A stretch of 64,000 nucleotides of DNA, taken from contig NC_050736.1 of the NCBI RefSeq assembly GCF_014529535.1, positions 3,162,001 to 3,226,000 of the forward strand, in the 5' to 3' direction. Numbering within the stretch: position 1 is the first letter of the stretch; every line of letters begins with the position of its first letter. The notes below the pieces were generated by a model. It was not told the DNA's origin. It saw only the letters and a list, made by a program, of their open reading frames with translations, and did no database searches. The stretch comes from Bradysia coprophila (taxonomy: Eukaryota; Arthropoda; Insecta; Diptera; Sciaridae). The position numbers and the translations under genes were made by a program. Below, in pieces: positions 35,895-50,800 of this stretch.

Positions 35895-38800
35895 ATGGCT
35901 TCAGTTTGGAAGGTGTTAATTATGGTGGTGAGTACAGAGCAAGTTAGTTTATATTTCTAAGAATATCTTACTGTCCGGTCATACGAAACCTTTAAGAACG
36001 CTAACGGAAAACTAGAAAATAAATTAATTTCGGACCTTATCAAAACGGATAAAATCAAAAACACTGCATTGAATCCAAGACACAACTCGTCCCCCCAATA
36101 AAACACCGAAGAACTAGAATTCTCTGAAAAGGACATAACAAAACCTACGCGATAAAATTATCTATTGCAATAAAAGCATCCTTTTCTACGCAATAAAATA
36201 AAAATTGATATGAAAAAAACATGAGCCACACGCTTTGATTAAGCTGTTCACAACACCATACATAATCACAACTAACGCCGACTGCCGTATCATCGGAAAA
36301 TTTTCGTTTTATATTCAATTGTCATAAAAAATCATAAAAGTCACCTCAACATTTATTTTTTTCGAGTGCACACTCTTGCGTGCTATGCGTACACGATATC
36401 CTCTCATCTCAACGTTTGTCATAAACATAACTTTTTCCATTTACATTCATTAGGCAGATCTCTGTTTGTGAACAGTAAATTTTTATGACTTCTCATTTTC
36501 TAGGAACAGAATGTGGATTTGTTTATGGAAATATGAGTTTAATGATGCTTGTAATAGAGGTTCATCATCCTTCCTTATTTTATGATTATATGCACACTGT
36601 ACACCAATTAGATTTTGCCCTTTAAATATGGCTTTATTACGAGAATATTGTTGGCTGGTTCCACGAGTGGTTAGAAAAGATTTTCAGTAGCTTAATAGTG
36701 TAAGTTGTCTGAGCGACATGAAACTTTCGATTTTGGCTTAGAAAAAGGAGCAATACTCACACTTCTCACCTGAAGATACATTCAGCACGATTTAAAAAAA
36801 AACCTGCACCAGTAACATCTACTACCCGCCTTATATTCTCGTAGTAGTAAAATGTAACAATTTCAACAAAACAAAAAAGGTGATCTGCTTTTTCCTACAG
36901 TGAACTGTTACAAAGTTCAGTTGAATTTAAATACTTTGCTTGTTATTAGTTTCTCAATGCAGAATAATCCAAAAGTCGTAGCGATTAAACTCTATTCAAT
37001 TCGCTTATCCACACTATAATCTCCCCTTACACTCACGTGCCATGCAAGGAAATATGCTCCAGAAGTCATTATACATAAACATCGTGTATGCTTCGCTTAG
37101 CACACCTTAGCCATGAGGCGATAATAAGAGGAAAGAATTTCGATTCTCCCATTAAGAAATACACATTATCTCGTGATTGACCTAATTTCTGTCGATTACA
37201 AAATATTGTTGTATTCATTTGGCGAAATATCTCGGTATGTGTTTTTCTCGTTTTTCTGCTTATCTCAAATCGCCGAATGCAGTGCTCGTTTTCAAGCACA
37301 GAACAGGTAAAAAACGACTGAACAGAATTCTGGCCGTTTGATTACATCAATGAGTTACATTGCAAATTCATTTTTTTCCTGTATTTCTGTTATTAAAGGT
37401 TAAGATAATGAAATGTTTGCACGCTTCACTGCTAATAATTATGTTGAAAAATTTTTACCGTACCAAAACAAACGAAACCACAACAAGAAAACAATTAATC
37501 TTTTTCACATTGATCGTCCCTCAGTCATGATCTGTGTGATCCAATGCACCTTATACTATGTACATTTTCTCATTTAATCTTTCAATTCAATTTGAATCAA
37601 TATTTTCATTGCTGCTCCATTGCTCTAGAAAATAAATCGAATTACTTTAATGGCATGGTATGGAGATTAACATGCTTGAGCGTTCTGTACACCATTGTAT
37701 GGTTGATTCTTTCATTTGTTTTTTTTCTTGCACGTGGTGGATTTATTTTCAATTACACACGAGCTTTGGAATTAGACGAAAAATAACTGTGACAGTATAC
37801 AATTGTATTTCTGGCTGCAAATTTGTAGTACTTTGCGTGAAGTTTACGTGGTTGAGAAATAGGAAACAATCTTATGTTGTCTACAACAATGACAAAAATT
37901 AACGATGACCTATGCTTGACTTTGTATTAAATAGTAAAATATATTGTAAAATTAATGAAGTAATAGATTTTGCGCTCTAGCATTAACACTCGTTTGCCAG
38001 ACACGTCAAAAATCTTCCAAATTTTGATACATGTATGTGTTCTGTGCTTTAATCAAGGACTATTTTCGGGAACATAAACAATAGTGTAGTTAACCGGCAA
38101 CCCCAAAAAATAGTCGTTTGACTGTTCCAATTAGTTAAAAATGACTGAAAAATGGATAATCAGCTAAAAAACCGGCGCGGAAAACCAAAATAACAAAAAA
38201 TCCCATTTATAAAAAAATTGACTTTGCCTTTATGCACCATCGACACCGGAAAGGGGATTCTACCGAAATATATTTTACCGTACTTTTTCCGACATTTTTC
38301 AAATTTTCCTAAAGGTATTTTTGGGGCATATTAGGGAAAATCTAGGAAAATGTGTTAAAATATGGGAAAATGTCTTCCCAAAAACAGTCACTGATTTTAA
38401 CTCACACCAAAAAAGCATGACTTCCGTCGTAACGAAAGAAATGCAAAGCCTAATCTGATACCATCATCCTCCAAATATTTTGTATGTTAATGATAGGAGC
38501 AGTGCTATGGCCAAATACTAGGCTTTACTTTGAACAAAAGAATTACGTAAATACTTGTCGTTTCTTAAAGGTTAAAGAGTATGTTAGACAGGTGACAAAA
38601 ATTATGCCAATTTTTACACTCACTCCATAGAATGTTTTTGTTAATACTCAAAATATGAACAATTAAACTTACAGATAGTCTCGGTGAGTCGAATAGCACA
38701 ATCTCAACTAACAGTGGAGCTCGGCGCACGATGTAACCATGACATGGACTGTACAGATTTTGTGAAAGGAAGCGTTTGCTCAATGGCTGGATACTGTGAA

Positions 38801-41800
38801 TGTGCACCGTATTTTGTCCGTTTGAACGAATCGACATGTTTACAATGTAAGTATCTAAACGAAATAATAAATATTTGCATTGGCTCAATATGCAACCAAA
38901 AAAAAAAATTGTAATCCTTGATCATTGCCGCCTTTCAACGACTTGGATATAAATTTTCACTTTTTTTGTTTACAAAAATCTTACTATAAACAATCACCTG
39001 AGCTAAGAAAAGGATACCACTTTGCATTTTAGTCAAGTGTGGTGGTTGCATTTTTAAATGTGGAAATATACTTAAAATATAAATGATAAGTTCTTGTCCG
39101 TTTTTCACATCATTTGGATCAAATCTGAGTTTATTTACTCAAAAATAAATATTTATTTTAAAATGCGTCGAGAATTGTTTGCTTGAGAGACGCTCAGAAT
39201 TACCTGGTTCGTATTTGGTTTCAAAACAAAACAGTGATTATCATTTTATGTTTACCGGCCAATGGCTTTTCCTTTGTAGTTTAACGTTCAGCAACACTAC
39301 TACTTTTTCGAGTGGATTATATGGGAAGAATAGTCCAGGATTCGGGGGCTATCTTTGGTTAGCTAGATCGGTTGTTAAATATGTCTAGGCTGAACACCCA
39401 CTAAAAGTTGAAAAATACTTCAACCTTTCGTAATCGGCAAGTCATTGGATGCCATTGAATTAAAGTAACGTCTCGAGATTGCTACAAAATCTTTTACTTC
39501 GTTTAATTTAATATATAATTTGCTATTTAAAAAGACACTACAACTAGAGCTCATTGTTTGATTTAGTCGTCGTTGTTAATAACAGATGCCTGACCGTTTC
39601 TAAGTGGTTTATTTACTAGCTTTTCTTGCCGGCAATTTAACCACCTGATTCATAAGGCTCTCAAATTATCAACAATAAAATTCTACTTTTTAGTTACATA
39701 ATGTGTATTGATTGGTTAATTCTCGTTTTTAGCCCAACTACTTGGCAACGACTGTATTCTACCGGAACAGTGTTCATTGAGAGTAGCCAACAGTAGCTGT
39801 TTAGCTGGTGCATGCCGATGTGTCGAAGGATTTCTACAGTTCCGTAAACACACATGTCTGCAACGTAAGTGTTTAATTAATTTAAATTTGAAAAAAAAAA
39901 AAAAATTCAATTAAACAATCTCATCTGCACGATCGTCAATGAAAATTAACTTGTTATTTATAACGTCTTAACATCAATAAATAAGTCCAACTGAATTGAC
40001 CGTATCCGATATCATACGTATACACATGCGACCGTTCTTACAACCAATTTAATTATATGGTCGTCCATGTGCAGCGTATACACGTAAATGTTTTAAACAA
40101 TCTACATCTAAAATCTGCCATAGGGACTTCGATTTTGACTTCGATGGCTGGTTTTCATGCATATTTCATACGCCAATCGAATTTCATTATCATAATCTTG
40201 CCATAGAGGACTTAGTTTAATGCAAATAAATCACATCATTTGCTTAAAAGAAATAAATAATTTAATTGGCGCCATCAAGTGCACCATTGAATTAATAAAT
40301 ATTTTCAGAGGCGAATGATAGGCTTGCACGGTGCTTCGGTCTGAATGAAGAATTAAATAAAATGCTTACGCGACAGGTTCAGGGGACAGTTTAAGACTAT
40401 TGCGTTTCAGCATTACATTCGCATCGATGTTTGTTAAGACCGATCTTATAGAAAACGTTTAAAAATTTGTAGGGATACGTAAATAGCTTATGGCAAAATT
40501 TAAATAGAAAAGCGAGATCTTGTTGCCACCTATCTAGTAAAACCTGAACGCAATATTTACTTTCAATTTTTGTATAAATAATATTTGTAAATCCTCCTTC
40601 AGGGCCATTTTCATATACATACTGCAGAAAGTAAATTAAATAGGAAAGTTCTGTGTCGGTGGCTGCTAAAGTTTTGCAATTAAAAATGAAAAGTAATTTA
40701 AACATTTATAACGACTAATCTTATAAGCGCTTCATTTACAACTTTATTCTTCCGTACAATGTTGCTTTATATCATCCGAAAGCTGGCAAGACACATAATG
40801 TACAATGTATGTGCAGTGTGTGCACTATACAAGTAAATTGCATTCTTTCAAACTTTATAATCATTTGCAATAAAAAAACCAGTGTCTTGACTTGTAAAAA
40901 AAGGCATTTTACGACCATCATATTTGATGTTACATCTTCGCGTACACTGTACAACCGACTCACATTTATTATGTTGTATTACATTAGTTCCAAGATCAAG
41001 ACCTCACACAAGATGTAATTTAATTTTTCTTTCATATTTTCATATCATAAATATGCTCGAATATATTGTATGAAAGCTTTAAGATAATAATTTAAACAAC
41101 AAAAGGACCATCAAATCATTATAATAAACCGTAAAGTCGCAAAGTATTTAAAATACCAAAGAAAATAACCAAACAAGAGAAACAGTTAACCTTTTCTGAA
41201 CAGATAAGACCATGTGATAATCTGTCCGATCACATAAGAAATCAGATTTTTAGGTCATTTATCTTTTTTTATTGAAATTTTTAGAAGAATGTTGATCTAT
41301 TTGGTCTGTCTCTGACAACAAAAGAACGAAAAACTAGTACATGAACTGAACATGACGAATAATATTCTTGCAGAATTTTAAATGAAAATAATTAATTTGG
41401 TAATGAAACGGTCCCATATCACTGACATTATTTTTTTTTCTGTCCACATCATTCATTCGGTTAACGGTTTATTTTAATGAAATTTATTTTTAAAATCGAA
41501 AATCAAAATGCGTTCCATTAGAAGCGAAATATATATCAAATTCGATTGACTAAATATACGCTTTGCATTTTAGTTGGCCAATATACAATGTTGTTAACTA
41601 AAAATTGTGGTTCAAGAGTGTGATCAATATAAAAAGAATTGAAAAAAAAAAGAAATTTATTATTCTGGTCATGGATGGCACAATCTTTATCTCTGCATAC
41701 GGTCTGACCAAATTATTTTTATTTTGTTAAAAAAAAACGTATTATATGCCCATGAAGTGTATGATGATGTATTGAAGACACGACCGCTCTCTATACATTG

Positions 41801-44800
41801 TATTCGGTGTAATAATATTTATTCCATTCTAGAATTTCATGGGAAAGTTTTGAATATTTTCAAAAGAATTTTAATGTTTTTTTATGCAAAATATGTTAAA
41901 ATGCATCTCCAAAATTATGGAAATGGTTTTCGTCTTTTTTTTTCTACCAAAAACATTAGTGACTACACATTAAAATGTACGTTGGGTCCTAAATCTAGGT
42001 TAGATGTTATATTATTCATAAGTTTAACTATATGTGGGTTAAGAAGATTTCTTTTCAACCGAAAGACAAATGACATTGAAGTATTTAAGATCAATCTACG
42101 GAATTTTAAACAACTTTCTCCTTTGTCCAAAAAGATGCACAAATCAACGAATTATAAATTACCGAAATTATCATAATATAAATTCGGTCAGCACATTAAT
42201 CAAACCGGACTACACAATTAAATGGTCAATTTGTTGCTTTTTAAAACTATGTATTCGTAATGGATGTGTTAAGAACACATGTGTAATGTGTATGTTATAT
42301 GCCATTATATACATCCCTCGCTCATAAATTATAGCCTTGACTTGGCACACATTTTCATTAGAAAATGCCTGCATATGAACGTATAATATTCCGTCGTACA
42401 ACCATAATCAGAAAACCGACATAATTCACTATTCAATCTATTCAATTAAGGTTCGTAGCTCAATTGAAGTCTTTCGTTCTAACAATTTTACCGTGCCGCC
42501 ACTATATGGTTACATGTAAACACACATATCAATTTTACCAAACAAGCTAACCATCAAATTCAAATTAAGAAATATAATTTTCTCTGTCAACGATTTTCAC
42601 GCTTTAAATCACTCACGACAAGCCTGAACAAAACAAAAAAAAGTAAAAGCATTATTGCCCAAATAAGTGTTTTGTTATTATTCAACACATCGCATTAGAT
42701 ACACTGTGCTGCACACGATCTTCAAATCTTCCTAAACCGTATGCAGTCATGTTGATAAGATTCACTGTTGTTTAGTCGCGTGCACGCTCTCATGTCGGTA
42801 ATAATTTTTTGTCGTTGTTGTTGTTTTATAATAATCATTTTGGTTCTATATTATGTATTATATCATCTATGCACGGCTGATATTCTGGTTGAATTTGCTG
42901 TTTATACAAAATATATAAATTCTTATCGAATCTTACTTCTGCCGCATAAATAAATTTATAAATTTAAAATCGAATTTTCTTTGATATCGTAATTTCAACA
43001 GAATAAACCTCCTCGTATACGAACCGCACCAATACACCATGGTTATGTGGTACATTTCGTTTCGTTGTGATGTGAAAATTTATTTCGTTTAAAAATATTA
43101 TGGGTTTTATAGGACATGTGGATGGGTGTACATGTACAAATAAAATGTGCGAGTATGTACCCGGTTCGAGGGAACCGACTTTAACAACTTAACAGAAACC
43201 GTTATGTTGCCGCTATTTTACACAAGCCGAAAGAAACTTCTTTTGTTGTGTATAATGTGTGTATAATAATTTTGTTTGGTTTGATAAGTAAAAGACTGAC
43301 TTTGGAATTCACTTTGCACGTAATGACAAATTTGTGAAGACATTGTACGAAATCAATATTTGTTTAATTATCATCTTTTTTGTCCATTCTGAATGTAAAG
43401 TCATTCAAACGAAATGAGTACTAATTTTTTGTTAGAGATAGACGTAGGTAAGCATGGAGTGGCTGACTGGATAATGACAGTCGTGCTAGAACCTAGTACA
43501 AATATTGATTTCATTTACATCGAACATCAGAACCGAAAAAGACCTGAAGCATCGAGTCAGGCAAATTCATAAAGACAAACCTGACTTGACCTGACCCCGA
43601 ACCTGATTTATACAAAACTGACATACTGACAGATAATATTTCAGTTTTACCTTACGTTTTCAGGTAAGCCAAAAAGCCAAGAAGGATTCTTTTGAAAAAC
43701 AGCCTGCCGAAATCGGGCGCATTTTCCAGTGGACTTTTTTGTATGTGCCTAGAAAGGACTTCGACCCTAGAAACCAAAACCACTTTCAAAAAAATTCTTC
43801 GAAGTTTTTGTGGCTTGTGAAAGGTGACCAAAAACCGGAAACTTTCACTTTTCTTACAAAAATTTCTCCAGTTACACGAGGCGTACAAGGTCGTGTAGGG
43901 CGTCATTAGAAAGGTAATCACATGTACTGTTGAGCCGAATAAGGAGTTACACTGTTCTTACCGAAATTTCTCGAGTTACATGAAAGACCATGTACGTTTA
44001 CTGTAACTCGAGAAATGTCTGTAAAAACAGTGTAACTCTTCGGTTGAAAACTTCAACTGCACATATTTCAGTGTGGATGAATTTTAAACCCAAGAAGTCC
44101 CTATTCGGCTCAATAGTACATGTGATTACCTTTCTAATGACACCCACACGACCCTGTACGGCTCGTGTAACTGGAGAAATTTTTGTAAGAAAAGTGCAAG
44201 TTTTCGGTCACCTTTCACCAGCCACAAAAACTTCGAAGAATTTTTTTGAAAGTGGTTTTGGTTTCTAGGGTTGAAGTCCTTCCTAGGCACATATAAAAAA
44301 TTCCACTGGAAAATGCGTCCGATTTCGGTAGGCTGTTTTTCAAAAGAATCCCTCCAAAGATTTAATCTTAGATTTTGATTAATTCAGGTCAGATCCCAAT
44401 TAATCAGATCAGGCTCAGCGCTAAGCAGGTTCAGGAGTTTCCGGGTCAGGTTCAAGTTCAGTTGTTCCAAGTATTACTTAACAGTTGATGAATTCATCAT
44501 GATTCGGTTTAAACTCGCAGGAAGTATTTGCACAAAGAGTACAATTTTGATAACATTTCTTCTCGAGATTAGTAGAGAATATGGTTTTAATATTGTTCTG
44601 GTTCAATTCGGTGACCACTTTTTGTGGCTCAGGCCCTAAGAGTTTCTTATTTTTGGTCATTTCATCTAAATGAAGTCCAATGATAGACGTTTTACGAAGA
44701 ATCATAAAACTTACTGACTTATTTCTGGCCAAGACATTCTTTAAATCGATTTTTCACCATAAGGCCATGATGGCTCATTTTTGGCCAAATAAAGAAAAGT

Positions 44801-47800
44801 GTAGATCTGGTTGTGGTCTACATTTTTCTCCATTTGACCAAAAATGAGCCATCATGGCTGCATGGTGAAAAATCGTTTTAAAGAATGTCTTGGCCAGAAA
44901 TATGTCAGTAAGTTTTATGATTCCATACAACGCCCGAAGGGTTTTTTCGAGCCAGTACGAACCTGCTGTGGCTTCCGTGTCTGTTAGTAATGAAGCTATT
45001 TATAAGATCCCTTTGTTGAAGCAACTAGAGATGTGCGGGCCGACCTATTTTCAAAACCCGACCCAGCCCGGCCCAGACTAATTTTTAATGCCCGAGCCCG
45101 ACCCGACCCGAGAATTTTGTGGTGAAACCCGGCCCGGCCCGACTCGGCCCGTATATTTTTTATTGAGCGAAAAAACCTAAAATTGGCGCGCCTAACAAGT
45201 GGAAATCGTTCGGTTAGCTATCGTTATAATAATGTAGTCTCACAAATCTATCGAACACTTGAAAGGAAGCTTACTATCGGACTGTACTATAAATTTTCTT
45301 TAAATCTTCAAGTTTTCACATTTTTTTAAAAGACGAACAAAGTCGGACCGGCCCGAATCTTTGTTTTTGAAACCCGAACCCGCCCGAGCCCGACTAATTT
45401 TTGAAATAGGTAGGTGAATTTCGGGCGGCCCGCACATCTCTAGAAGCAACCATTTTCCTAAATGTATTTACTTTAACTGTTCTCCAGTTTTCTAAGAATT
45501 TTCTTCAAGAAAGAATGACAAAAAATAAAAAAAAAGTAAGTTAAGAAAGTTTTTAAAAAATCATCGAGAACTGCGAGAAAACGAACTTTTTATAAACGAC
45601 AAACATAGGTCGGTAATAGGCATATTTATAATCTAATAGCCTTGAATACTAATTTTAGTAGCTTGGGTCTTAGTCACAGCTCTTTTAAAAGACCACAAAC
45701 AAAATTACCATTAATCACCCATGTACGGTTCTTGTGCTGACAAAAGATACACACCATTCTTAGCAAATCGAATTCACGATTGATGACAAAAGTCCATCAC
45801 TTCTCTAATCACAAATTCCTGTTAAAGTTGAATGACACATTTGTGTACAATGCATATACACACATTTTACCTTTAAGTATAAAACAAAGTTAAATAACTA
45901 AAATCAAATAAAACTAGATGTTATCTGCACTCTGTACGTATTCATTATATATCATAAACGTTAATTAGCAAAATTGCAAATTTGCGATCATTAACGGCCA
46001 GAGAAGAGATGAGGAAAAAAAAAGTGATGATGAAAATAAAGTTAATGAACTTGCCGCGCTTTACATAAAAATAGAAACTAAATCAACAGGTGATTTTTCA
46101 TTTAAAGAAAAATGTAAAATAATCTTCAATGTCAAGTTGATGTGTTGTTAAATAAGCGAAATGTTATAATTTTTGTTGGCTTTCTCATTATGTAACTTCC
46201 ACAGAAATGATGACTTTCATATTAACGATATGGTGTTAATTTGTGAACTAGGTACAGTTTGGGTGAGTCAGTTGATCTGTTCGTTTGACTAAAACATTTA
46301 CGACAAGAACTGCATCAATAGGTAATTGCATTTTTGTTGATATAATGATAACAAGTTGTATAAGCTCATGACGAGAAAAATTCTTGGTTGGGCGTGTCCG
46401 GTCAGGCGTTAGAGTTACTGTTCAGATTTTGTTTATTTTTTAATGTACGCCTCTTCGATTGATTGATGAACTAGACGACGCCACTCAGTTATAATACAGA
46501 AATATTTTCTTCAATAGAAGCTTGTACGATCAATTTGCACATCAAAAAGGAGTTTACATAAATTACATGTCGTCGTACAGTCTCAATAATTTCCCATTAT
46601 TAATTTCACCAATTTGTATCTTTTCAAATTCATACATACGAAAGTGCTACTTTCACACAATGTGCGATCTATCAATGTAACGAATTAGATTCGGTATCAT
46701 ATTTTCACAAAGCACTAAGTGCGATGCAACCCACTAAATTTTAATTAGAATAAATTTATTTCATGGTCCACATATATAACATTTCAAGTAGGTAACGCGC
46801 CGCATTCATCAAACAGCTAATATAAATTTACGTCAAGCAAATGTACCGTTCGACAAAACGTCTGCGGTTAATATCCATAAAATGAATTAAGTCAAAACAA
46901 TCAGCAGCTGAGTTAAGTGTTCTGATGCAAAAAAAAAGGTACCACCAACTGTGCGTGGGTATCTCTTACATCAACAATGATTGCGAATAGAATGGCTGTA
47001 CGGAATGAACAAACGAAATGTTCTTTCGAATTTTTATTCCCATTTAAATAGTACAGTCTATACCATTAGAGAAACGCCATTCAGTAGTAAATGTTCATTA
47101 CCCATCCTCTCGCATCCACATAAAGCCATTGATAATGCTGCGAGATAATACCGTTGATAATTCACAAACGAAAGAAGAAGAAAAAATGGGAAAACCTGTG
47201 GCATTATCATTCCATTTGTATGTTATATGTTTAACTTCATACCGGGCGAAGCATAAAGCCATTTCATATATATATATATTGTTTAACTACGGTTACAGTG
47301 TGCACACAGATTTATTGCATATTATACTTTGCGGCTATATATATTGCGCACAATATGGACAATCTAAATTTCATATTATTCTATTTAAATCCACGTAGAT
47401 GATGTATATGTTGATGCTGCTCCACCGTTTGGTGCATTTTCAGATAAACTAATGTGACACACAACCACAAATAATTCACGAGCATTTTACCAAAGTATTG
47501 TTTCACATAAGACGGATGGTAACGTAAATGCGCTTTTGTTCCATTTGCAGCGTGTTATCGGAAATATGTGTAACGATGGGAATTTCTTGAATGGGCCGAA
47601 CGAATATATCTACTTATAGAAATATGTAATGGATGCGTGTAAATATTTCACTCATACAGCATTTTGAACCATCTGATCTATATACTATGATGCTTAGCGG
47701 CGATGCGAGAGGAGAACATTGTCACGGTTAAGTGCGCATTTATGTATGTTTGTTTAACATGTTGTAATGTTCATGTTCATTAAAGTTGTTATGGTGATGA

Positions 47801-50800
47801 TGATAATGATGATGATGACGATGCTGCGGTAAAACAATCTAGCTTCTTGGCTTGATATCTTGATTGAATGCATTTTCGATCAATTCTACTGTGTGAAAAA
47901 ATGAAAAGAAATTAATTTTAATGAAGATTGCGGATAGAGAGGAACTAATGAATAACAACAATTACGAGGACTTCAGAGGTAATTGTGTGAAGGTAAATCA
48001 GTGCAGCTAATAATGATGATATTGTCATGATTAACGTAGATTTTAACGAGATTTAAAAGAATTCTTGATAAAAACAAACTAATTTGCTGTTGATTGGCAC
48101 CTGCAGAGTAATGGAATATAATTAAATTAAAGCGCCTGGCTACATAAAATAAGTCATTTATTAGAACACTTGCATGAGATGAGATCGTATAGATTCCCTT
48201 CCTTGATCTAGGCATTCTTTTCAAGTTCAATGGAAGGTTTAAATCGTGTCAAATACGAGTCTCATAAAACGACGGGAACTCAATACGATATCCTAGTTAG
48301 CAATCACATTTTATGGATACAGAAAACAGTATAACATACTTCCAGCAAAATTGTAATAAAATTTCGCTGACTACATCCTGCTATATACTTACAAATTACA
48401 GCCTCAGAGTCCAGTTTAATCCTCAAAAATTACGACTTGCTATATCGGAATAACATTAATCATATGTAAGCGGCTTATAAATCCATTAAATTTAATAGGC
48501 GAATTAATGTGTACCACTAAATCTGATTTAATTATACACTCACCTTTTCCGATTCGGGTGGATCAATTTTGTAACTACGTATTGAATCGAATGAACATTA
48601 TTAATGGCAAAAAGCATGCATTGCGAGATACAATCGGTACGGTATACGTTTTTCAAATAAATATATACTTGCAATTAATTTACGGCTGTTCGGCCACATG
48701 CGTGCAATTTTACATTGTTGGCCTAGCCAATTGAATTCGGTGGTCTTATAGTTAAATACAAAATAAATTTAAGGTTTTAACAGCTAGAGATACAAATCAA
48801 GTGTACGAATTATGAAATTGAATTTAATTTTTTTTTGTGAATAACGACTCGGAAGCGCTACCTCTAAATTGTTATCACATTTTCGTGGTATGATTAACAA
48901 TTTATTAGCTAACAAATATGCGTGATTCAATGAAACGGTACTATGGTAATATGCAATTTCATATATGTGCGATGTGCGTTTAATTTCCGTTCATTCATCG
49001 CTATTCTTATGCTTTTATAATTCTGCCATAAAATATATTCTATAGAGAAAAACCGTCATTGTTTTGATGGTTAGCATGCATGCATTCAATTATATACATT
49101 TCAATTTGATAGTTTTAATTAAAAATTATTATTTTTTTAAATGCAAAGCTAATAGAGAAGTTATAATTAGAACGTGGAAATGAAATGAAAATTGAACAGA
49201 ATGCCATAAAAATGTCAATGAGTCTCATAGGTATGCATGACATTATGTGGAAATGATAATACGAGTATAGATTTAACTTGTTGCTATCATATGTTATCAA
49301 TAACGACGTCAAAAATAAACGACTAAGATATGCCTAATGTGGTCTTTTATAGCAAAAAAAATCATGTTTAAACATTGAAGTAAAAGATTCAAAATAAATC
49401 TATCGAAAAAACTCAGATCAAATGAAGTAATAGATCCGATAGTAAAACTGGTGTGCTACGTGAAGACTTGCAAATTGTCAAGGTTAATTACATTTTGGAA
49501 TCAATGTTGGAGTTAATAGCGTGAGTAGATCTCAGAGAACTTCCCACTTTCTTGTTACTGCCCGATAAATTGTCGATTTTTAAATATTTTAATTAGTCTT
49601 TCTTGTATCGAAGAAACAAGCCCACTGAAAGGGTCGTGAGAAACATCTCAGCACAGTTTCCTTTAAATTAAGATTAAAATGTTTCATTTATGAAACTAAC
49701 TTTGTTTGGTTTGGATTCATTTAACATGAACAACAATTAGTCTTTAGGTAACCCACTTACAATTTAGCGAAACTGTTGTTCAAACAAATTGGTATGTTAA
49801 AGCGAAGCGATAGGCACAATTATACACGCTGTTCCATGGCTTGATCCAATTTTGCTATTCTCTTTTTTGCATGTTATGTGTGTAAAATCAATGTCACTGA
49901 CCTCCATCTCGTAGCGATAACATAAAATAATGTTTAAAACATTTACCGATATAATACAAATTAATACACTTGTACGTCCGATATTATATTTGCAACGAAT
50001 TCTCTTGGCAAGACGCACGTTTTTTATTATTAATAGACGCTCATCATCAATTGAGTATAAAACGATTGATATTAAGAACCTTAAACAATCCAATTTGTTT
50101 GGTCTGCATAAATTACGTTTTCATTAAATGAAGATTGTAAACGAAGATTGGCTTTTTTTATGGAAAGAATAACGTATAATATACACAACACTCTACGATA
50201 TGATGTTATTGCTTTATGAATACGGTACAGTAAGTTTAATTGATTGATTTGATTAATGATATATAATATGTTTCGCTGTTTGGCTAGAATACGCAAAACG
50301 CATATCTAAATACTCGAGCCAGTATAGCGTAAATTTCACGATTTGATAAGCAGATGAACTTATTTATACTTAACTCATTACTGGACACTTTATACGATAG
50401 AATCATTCATTTCCTCATAGATTTTTTGTGGGAAGAATATTGTATTGGGTTTCCATACAGCTAAACTAAAAAAGACTAAACCGCCAATGTGTAGCATATA
50501 ACGTTGAACTGTATGCTTATCTGGAAATTATATACAGATTTATTGTAACGGCTCAGCAAAGCCGATTTAAACTATTCAGAGAACTTTAATCGTTGGTAAA
50601 ATGGGAAAAGAAAACTCAAAACCTGAACATGTGACAACTAACTTTCTACGTTCTTCGTGGGTGCAAATTAATTCAATGTCGTAAAATCTCATTAAAGAAT
50701 TTAATTCGTAGGCTATTACCATACCATTACCATACTCAGTAATATTCAATAATAAAAGTAGAGCTTATAAACCAGTCAAAATTGGCTAGATCTTTCCTGT

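Noticed and set aside
40308-40395. Possible extra EB exon after a CAG at about 40310
   Set aside because: Phase fits but the translation has one cysteine and no EB pattern and soon hits a stop with no good donor.
41724-42176. 150-codon open frame in intron 3 of the EB/LDLa gene
   Set aside because: AT-biased composition rich in Lys, Asn, Phe and Ile, no family motif, no splice support, and lies inside an intron; typical of chance frames in AT-rich DNA.
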